Assembly (NCBI GenBank): GCA_937991555.1
Contig: CALKHU010000055.1
Location: 1 to 19,871, forward strand
DNA from: an uncultured Caulobacter sp.
GTDB taxonomy: Bacteria > Pseudomonadota > Alphaproteobacteria > Caulobacterales > Caulobacteraceae
Length of the DNA stretch: 19,871 bases
Direction: 5' to 3'
Shown here in pieces: positions 16,773 to 19,871 of this stretch. Position 1 is the first letter of the stretch, and each line of letters begins with the position of its first letter. A program made the translations under genes and the position numbers. The notes under the pieces are model-generated. The model made no database searches and was not told where the DNA came from. It was given only the letters and a program-made list of their open reading frames with translations.

Positions 16773-17678
16773 ATGTCCGGACTTCCTGACCTCGAAGCGC
16801 TGGCGATCTTCGCCAAGGTGGTGGAGCTGCGCTCGTTCGCAGCCGCGGCGGCGGAGCTGAAGCTGTCCAAGGCAACGGTGTCGAAGGCCGTCACCCGGCT
16901 CGAAGCCAGGCTGGGGGCGCGTCTCATCAACCGCACGTCCCGGCGGCTGGCGCTGACGGACGCGGGGCGCGCCCTCGCCGGACCGGCCGCCCGCCTGCTG
17001 GCCGACGCGGAGGCGGCGGAGGCCCATGCGCTCGAGCAGTCCGCCGCGCCGCGGGGCACGGTGCGCCTGGCGGTCCCCATGTCCTTCGGCCTGACCGATG
17101 TCGCCCCGATCCTGCCCGAGTTCATGGAGGCCTACCCGGAGGTCTTCGTGGACCTGCATCTGAGCGACGCCATGGTCGACCTCATCGGCGAGGGCTTCGA
17201 CCTGGCGCTGCGCATCGCGGCGCTGCCGGACTCCTCGCTGATGGCGAGGCGGCTGCGGCCGGTGAGGCGCCACCTGGTCGGGTCGCCCGACTACTTCGCA
17301 CGCCGGGGCAGGCCGACCCATCCGAGCCAGCTGGTCGACCACTGCTGCTTGGCCTACGCCTATCTGCCGACGCCGGAGACCTGGCGTTTCCGGCACGTCT
17401 CGGGGGAGGAGGCGTCGATCCGTATCGATGGCCCGCTGCGCGCGAACAACGCGACGGCGCTGCTGCCGGCGCTGAGAGCCGGGCGGGGCGTGGCGCTGCA
17501 GCCCGATTTCATCTGCGGCCCGTCGCTCGCCGCCGGCGACCTCGTGGCGGTTCTGGAGGACTGGTCGCCGCCGCCGATCGCCCTGCACCTGGTCATGCCG
17601 CCCGGCGGCCCCCGGCCCGCGCGCGTGGAGGCGCTGGCGGACTTCCTCGCCCGGCGGCTGTCGGGACGCCCGGCGTAG
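16773..17678 (+). CDS. LysR-family transcriptional regulator
   Basis: A 301-residue regulator of normal length. The winged helix-turn-helix occupies residues 5-63 (DLEALAIFAKVVELRSFAAAAAELKLSKATVSKAVTRLEARLGARLINRTSRRLALTD region, with A/LSKATVSKAVTRLE as recognition helix). The C-terminal part from about residue 90 (RGTVRLAVPMSFG) is the periplasmic-binding-protein-like effector domain. The ATG at 16773 has no strong ribosome site, which fits low expression. It is divergent from pirin and wrbA, which it probably controls through the dyad at 16740-16763. The effector is unknown; quinones or oxidised aromatics are reasonable guesses from the target genes. Confidence 0.93.
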   Translation: MSGLPDLEALAIFAKVVELRSFAAAAAELKLSKATVSKAVTRLEARLGARLINRTSRRLALTDAGRALAGPAARLLADAEAAEAHALEQSAAPRGTVRLAVPMSFGLTDVAPILPEFMEAYPEVFVDLHLSDAMVDLIGEGFDLALRIAALPDSSLMARRLRPVRRHLVGSPDYFARRGRPTHPSQLVDHCCLAYAYLPTPETWRFRHVSGEEASIRIDGPLRANNATALLPALRAGRGVALQPDFICGPSLAAGDLVAVLEDWSPPPIALHLVMPPGGPRPARVEALADFLARRLSGRPA

Positions 17679-17702
17679 CGATCCCGGCCCTCGCCGCTCC
17701 CG

Positions 17703-18206
17703 CTAGAGGACGAGCACGTCGCCCACGTCCTCGCAGCGGCGCGAGAGCGCGGCGCGGGCCGGGTCCTTGCGTCGCCGGCGATCAGGGCCGAAGTAGGCGT
17801 TGGTGCGGATGAACGGCCGGGGCCTGAGGATCACCGCATCGAGGCGCCGGGCGATGGTCGTGGCCGACACCGGCTTGGTGAGGAATTCGGTCACGCCGAG
17901 GTCCCGGGCGGCCGACAGGCGGGGCAGGTCGCTGTGTCCGGTCAGCATGATGACCGGCGTCAGGCAGAGCGGCTCTTCCTGGCGCCTCAGGTCCCGCAGG
18001 AAATCGAGCCCGTGCACCCGCGGCATCTCGTAGTCGCAGAAGATGATGTCGGGCCGGAGCCGACGCGCCGCCTCGAGGCCGGCGGCGCCGTCCGGCGCGT
18101 AGTGTCGGTCAGTGACGCCCAGCGCGCCCAGCACCGCCCCGATGATGGTGCGCATCTGGGCGTTGTCGTCGATCACGAGAAGGGTGAGGTTGCGAAGGCC
18201 GGACAC
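17703..18206 (-). CDS. Single-domain (CheY-like) response regulator, orphan
   Basis: A 167-residue receiver protein. The acidic pocket is D13/D14 (VIDDN), the phosphorylation site D58 (IIFCDYEMP), T89 (MLTGHSD) and K111 (LTKPVS). After the receiver comes a basic tail containing RPFIRTNAYFGPDRRRRKDP and a short acidic end; this tail is common in alphaproteobacterial receiver proteins, but its role is not known to me. I chose the GTG at 18206 with AAGGAG just upstream; the frame is open far beyond it, but as antisense of the alcohol dehydrogenase. No DNA-binding or output domain and no kinase gene are nearby, so the partner is elsewhere. It converges with the LysR gene, stops 24 bases apart. 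Confidence 0.9.
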   Translation of the reverse strand: MSGLRNLTLLVIDDNAQMRTIIGAVLGALGVTDRHYAPDGAAGLEAARRLRPDIIFCDYEMPRVHGLDFLRDLRRQEEPLCLTPVIMLTGHSDLPRLSAARDLGVTEFLTKPVSATTIARRLDAVILRPRPFIRTNAYFGPDRRRRKDPARAALSRRCEDVGDVLVL

Positions 18207-18392
18207 GGAAGCTCCTTGCGGCGATGATACGCCCCGAGGGCGGGCGCAGGAACTGCGCGGCCTGTCGCAACGCCCCGGGTAAGGGAACCGGTAACCATAA
18301 CGGCGGGCGTCGGCCGGCTCGACTGACCCGGCGGAAGCCGTGGCAATGCTGGGGAAACAGCCCGCGGCACGCGGATGAAAGGGAGCGCCGTC

Positions 18393-19496
18393 ATGCAGAT
18401 CAAAGCCGCCGTGGCCGTCGGGCCGGGCCAGCCGTTCGAATTGCGCACGGTCGAGATCGACGAGCCCCGCGAGGACGAGATTCTCGTCCGCGTGGTCGGC
18501 GTCGGCGTCTGCCATACCGACCTGGTCTTCCGCGAGACCGGTGCGATCCCGGCGCCCGCCGTGCTCGGGCACGAGGGGGCCGGCATCGTCGAGAAGGTCG
18601 GGGCGAAGGTGACCAAGGTCGCCCCCGGGGACCGCGTGGCCATGACCTTCCGGTCCTGTGGCCATTGCCGCCGATGCGGCCGCGGCGACGCCGCCTACTG
18701 CGAGACGATGCCGCTGCTCAACTACGCCGGCATGCGGACGGACGGCAGCAAGGCCCTGCGCTGCGAGGAAGTCCCTGTCGGCAGCAACTTCTTCGGTCAG
18801 TCGTCCTTCGCCACCCACGCGCTGACCTATGAGCGCAACGTCGTGAAGGTGCCCGACGACCTGCCTCTGGAACTGGTCGGGCCGCTGGGCTGCGGCGTGC
18901 AGACCGGCGCCGGGGGCGTCATGCGGTCGCTCGCCTGCGAAGCGGGCTCCAGCCTTCTTGTCACTGGCGGCGGCCCCGTCGGCCTGAGCGCCGTGATGGG
19001 GGCGAGGCTCCAGGGGTGCGCGACGATCATCCTGGTCGAACCCCACGCCGCCCGCCGCGACCTCGCGCGGGAGTTCGGCGCGACGCACGTGATCGATCCG
19101 GGCGAGGCGGGCGATCTGGCCGCCGCTGTCCGCGCGATCCTGCCGGGCGGCGTCGACTATGCCTTCGACACGACGGGCGTTCCGGCCGTGCAGGCGGCGG
19201 TCATGGGGGCGCTCGGCCCCAAGGGCGTGTTCGGCATCGTCGGCATTTCGCCGCCGGGCACGCCGATGCCGGGGGAGGTGAACACCGCCATGACCTTCGG
19301 CCATACGGTGAAGGGCATCATCGAGGGCGACAGCGATCCCGACGTCTTCCTGCCCGAACTGATGGAACACTGGCGGCGCGGCGACCTGCCGTTCGACCGC
19401 ATGATCCGGACCTTCCCCTTCGACCAGATCAACGAAGCCATCGCCGCCCAGCACCACGGCGACTGCATCAAGGTCGTCCTGCTGACCGGAGCCTGA
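18393..19496 (+). CDS. Zinc-dependent alcohol dehydrogenase (aryl/benzyl-alcohol type)
   Basis: A 367-residue medium-chain dehydrogenase that would oxidise an alcohol with NAD(P)+. Catalytic zinc ligands are C40 (GVCHTD), H60 with E61 (GHEGAG) and C167 (GCGVQTG). The structural zinc site has four Cys, C89, C92, C95 and C103 (CGHCRRCGRGDAAYC). The nucleotide fold begins with VTGGGPVGLSAV (190-201). The motif set is close to benzyl-alcohol dehydrogenases of the XylB type. I chose the ATG at 18393 because GGGAG lies 8 bases upstream; the ATG at 18375 would add six residues. It is divergent from the response regulator. Its substrate could be an alcohol released by neighbouring hydrolases, but this is only from position. 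Confidence 0.92.
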   Translation: MQIKAAVAVGPGQPFELRTVEIDEPREDEILVRVVGVGVCHTDLVFRETGAIPAPAVLGHEGAGIVEKVGAKVTKVAPGDRVAMTFRSCGHCRRCGRGDAAYCETMPLLNYAGMRTDGSKALRCEEVPVGSNFFGQSSFATHALTYERNVVKVPDDLPLELVGPLGCGVQTGAGGVMRSLACEAGSSLLVTGGGPVGLSAVMGARLQGCATIILVEPHAARRDLAREFGATHVIDPGEAGDLAAAVRAILPGGVDYAFDTTGVPAVQAAVMGALGPKGVFGIVGISPPGTPMPGEVNTAMTFGHTVKGIIEGDSDPDVFLPELMEHWRRGDLPFDRMIRTFPFDQINEAIAAQHHGDCIKVVLLTGA

Positions 19497-19550
19497 CCGC
19501 TTCGGACCGGAATCGCGTCGCCGTGCGTTCTCCGCGCGGAGGTGACGACC

Positions 19551-19745
19551 ATGGATCGACCTGGAGACAGGGCCCAGCTGCGCGACAACCTGCGCAAGGT
19601 GGCTGCGGCCCTCGCGCGGGAGCCCGTGCGCGGAGAACTGCTGCTCGACGGCCAGGAGGAAGTGTTCGCCCGCTCGGAGGTCGAGCGGGGCGACATCGAG
19701 CACCGGGTCGAGACCCGCCTCCCCGGGGGCGCGTCCCCCCGATAA
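19551..19745 (+). CDS. 64-residue charged hypothetical protein
   Basis: A short frame with a good GGAGG site 8 bases before the ATG at 19551, starting 54 bases after the alcohol dehydrogenase stop. The protein is rich in Arg, Glu and Asp, with a likely helix at residues 5-25 (GDRAQLRDNLRKVAAALARE) and no membrane segment. I do not recognise a family. It ends three bases before the convergent gene. It may be a real small gene co-transcribed with the dehydrogenase; chance open frames are common at this GC content, so confidence is moderate. Confidence 0.5.
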   Translation: MDRPGDRAQLRDNLRKVAAALAREPVRGELLLDGQEEVFARSEVERGDIEHRVETRLPGGASPR

Positions 19746-19748
19746 CTC

Positions 19749-19871
19749 TCAGGGGCGCAGGACGACCTTCGTGACTTCGTCCTGATGATCCTTGAACAGC
19801 CTGTAGCCTTCCGCGGCGTCCTCGAGCGCCATCCGGTGGCTGATCACGAAACCCGGATCGATCCGTCCTTC
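19749..19871 (-). CDS. C-terminal end of a second zinc-type alcohol dehydrogenase (partial)
   Basis: On the minus strand, 40 codons are open from the window edge to the TGA at 19749. The peptide (GRIDPGFVISHRMALEDAAEGY, then FKDHQDEVTKVVLRP) matches the C-terminal end of the medium-chain alcohol dehydrogenase superfamily, where the GRIDP, A-x-EGY and KVVL-x-P blocks recur in glutathione-independent formaldehyde- and threonine-dehydrogenase-like proteins. The catalytic part lies outside the window. Confidence 0.75.
   Translation of the reverse strand, partial: EGRIDPGFVISHRMALEDAAEGYRLFKDHQDEVTKVVLRP

Noticed and set aside
18279..18296. CtrA-like site upstream of the alcohol dehydrogenase (GTAA-N8-GTAACC)
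   Set aside because: The two halves differ from TTAA and the spacing is 8 rather than 7, so the match to TTAA-N7-TTAA is too weak to claim.
18207..19703. Upstream extension of the response regulator frame to a 666-residue protein
   Set aside because: The extension is antisense to the zinc alcohol dehydrogenase, and AAGGAG directly precedes the GTG at 18206, which gives a normal receiver N-terminus.

Overview
This window is uniformly GC-rich and densely coded. It reads as a chromosomal segment of an alphaproteobacterium, possibly of the Caulobacterales (Phenylobacterium, Brevundimonas or Caulobacter relatives). That placement is inferred from gene content, a response regulator ending in the YFGPDRRR-type tail and an FNR/FixK-type box; no rRNA or tRNA is present to confirm it. 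I see no insertion sequence, phage gene, CRISPR array or compositional island.

Layout. (1) Positions 1-773: the 3' part of a SpoU/TrmH-type RNA methyltransferase. (2) Positions 1112-8133: a divergent gene block. Leftward from about 3850 runs a two-gene operon, a membrane-anchored metallo-beta-lactamase-fold hydrolase followed by a membrane-anchored formylglycine-type sulfatase, ending in a terminator-like hairpin. Rightward from 3958 runs a tightly overlapped series: haloalkane dehalogenase-like hydrolase, DUF1330 protein, four-helix membrane protein, TetR regulator, a lipoprotein-type formylglycine-generating enzyme (FGE) and a TauD-type dioxygenase. A short palindrome between the two arms could be the TetR operator. 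(3) Positions 8146-12584: a VOC-fold protein and an MpaB/rubber-oxygenase-type protein on the minus strand, divergent from an acyl-CoA dehydrogenase and an acyl-CoA synthetase. (4) Positions 12594-12853: a 44-residue membrane protein gene on the minus strand with its own FNR/FixK box and terminator. (5) Positions 12940-15203: an ACAD10/11-like acyl-CoA dehydrogenase and a secreted N-formylglutamate amidohydrolase-like protein. (6) Positions 15271-17678: wrbA and pirin, divergent from a LysR regulator. (7) Positions 17703-19871: an orphan response regulator, a zinc alcohol dehydrogenase, a 64-residue ORF and the 3' end of a second zinc alcohol dehydrogenase.

How the genes may work together. 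The most coherent story is a catabolic block for sulfated, and possibly halogenated or isoprenoid-like, organic molecules. The sulfatase needs formylglycine, and the neighbouring FGE keeps the catalytic cysteine pair that would make it. Both proteins carry N-terminal export or anchor signals, which suggests maturation on the outer face of the inner membrane. The MBL hydrolase and the TauD enzyme belong to folds that include two further kinds of sulfatase. MpaB-type oxygenase, CoA ligase and acyl-CoA dehydrogenases could then feed cleaved side chains into beta-oxidation. The substrate cannot be read from the sequence. The WrbA/pirin/LysR unit looks like a separate quinone or redox-stress module.
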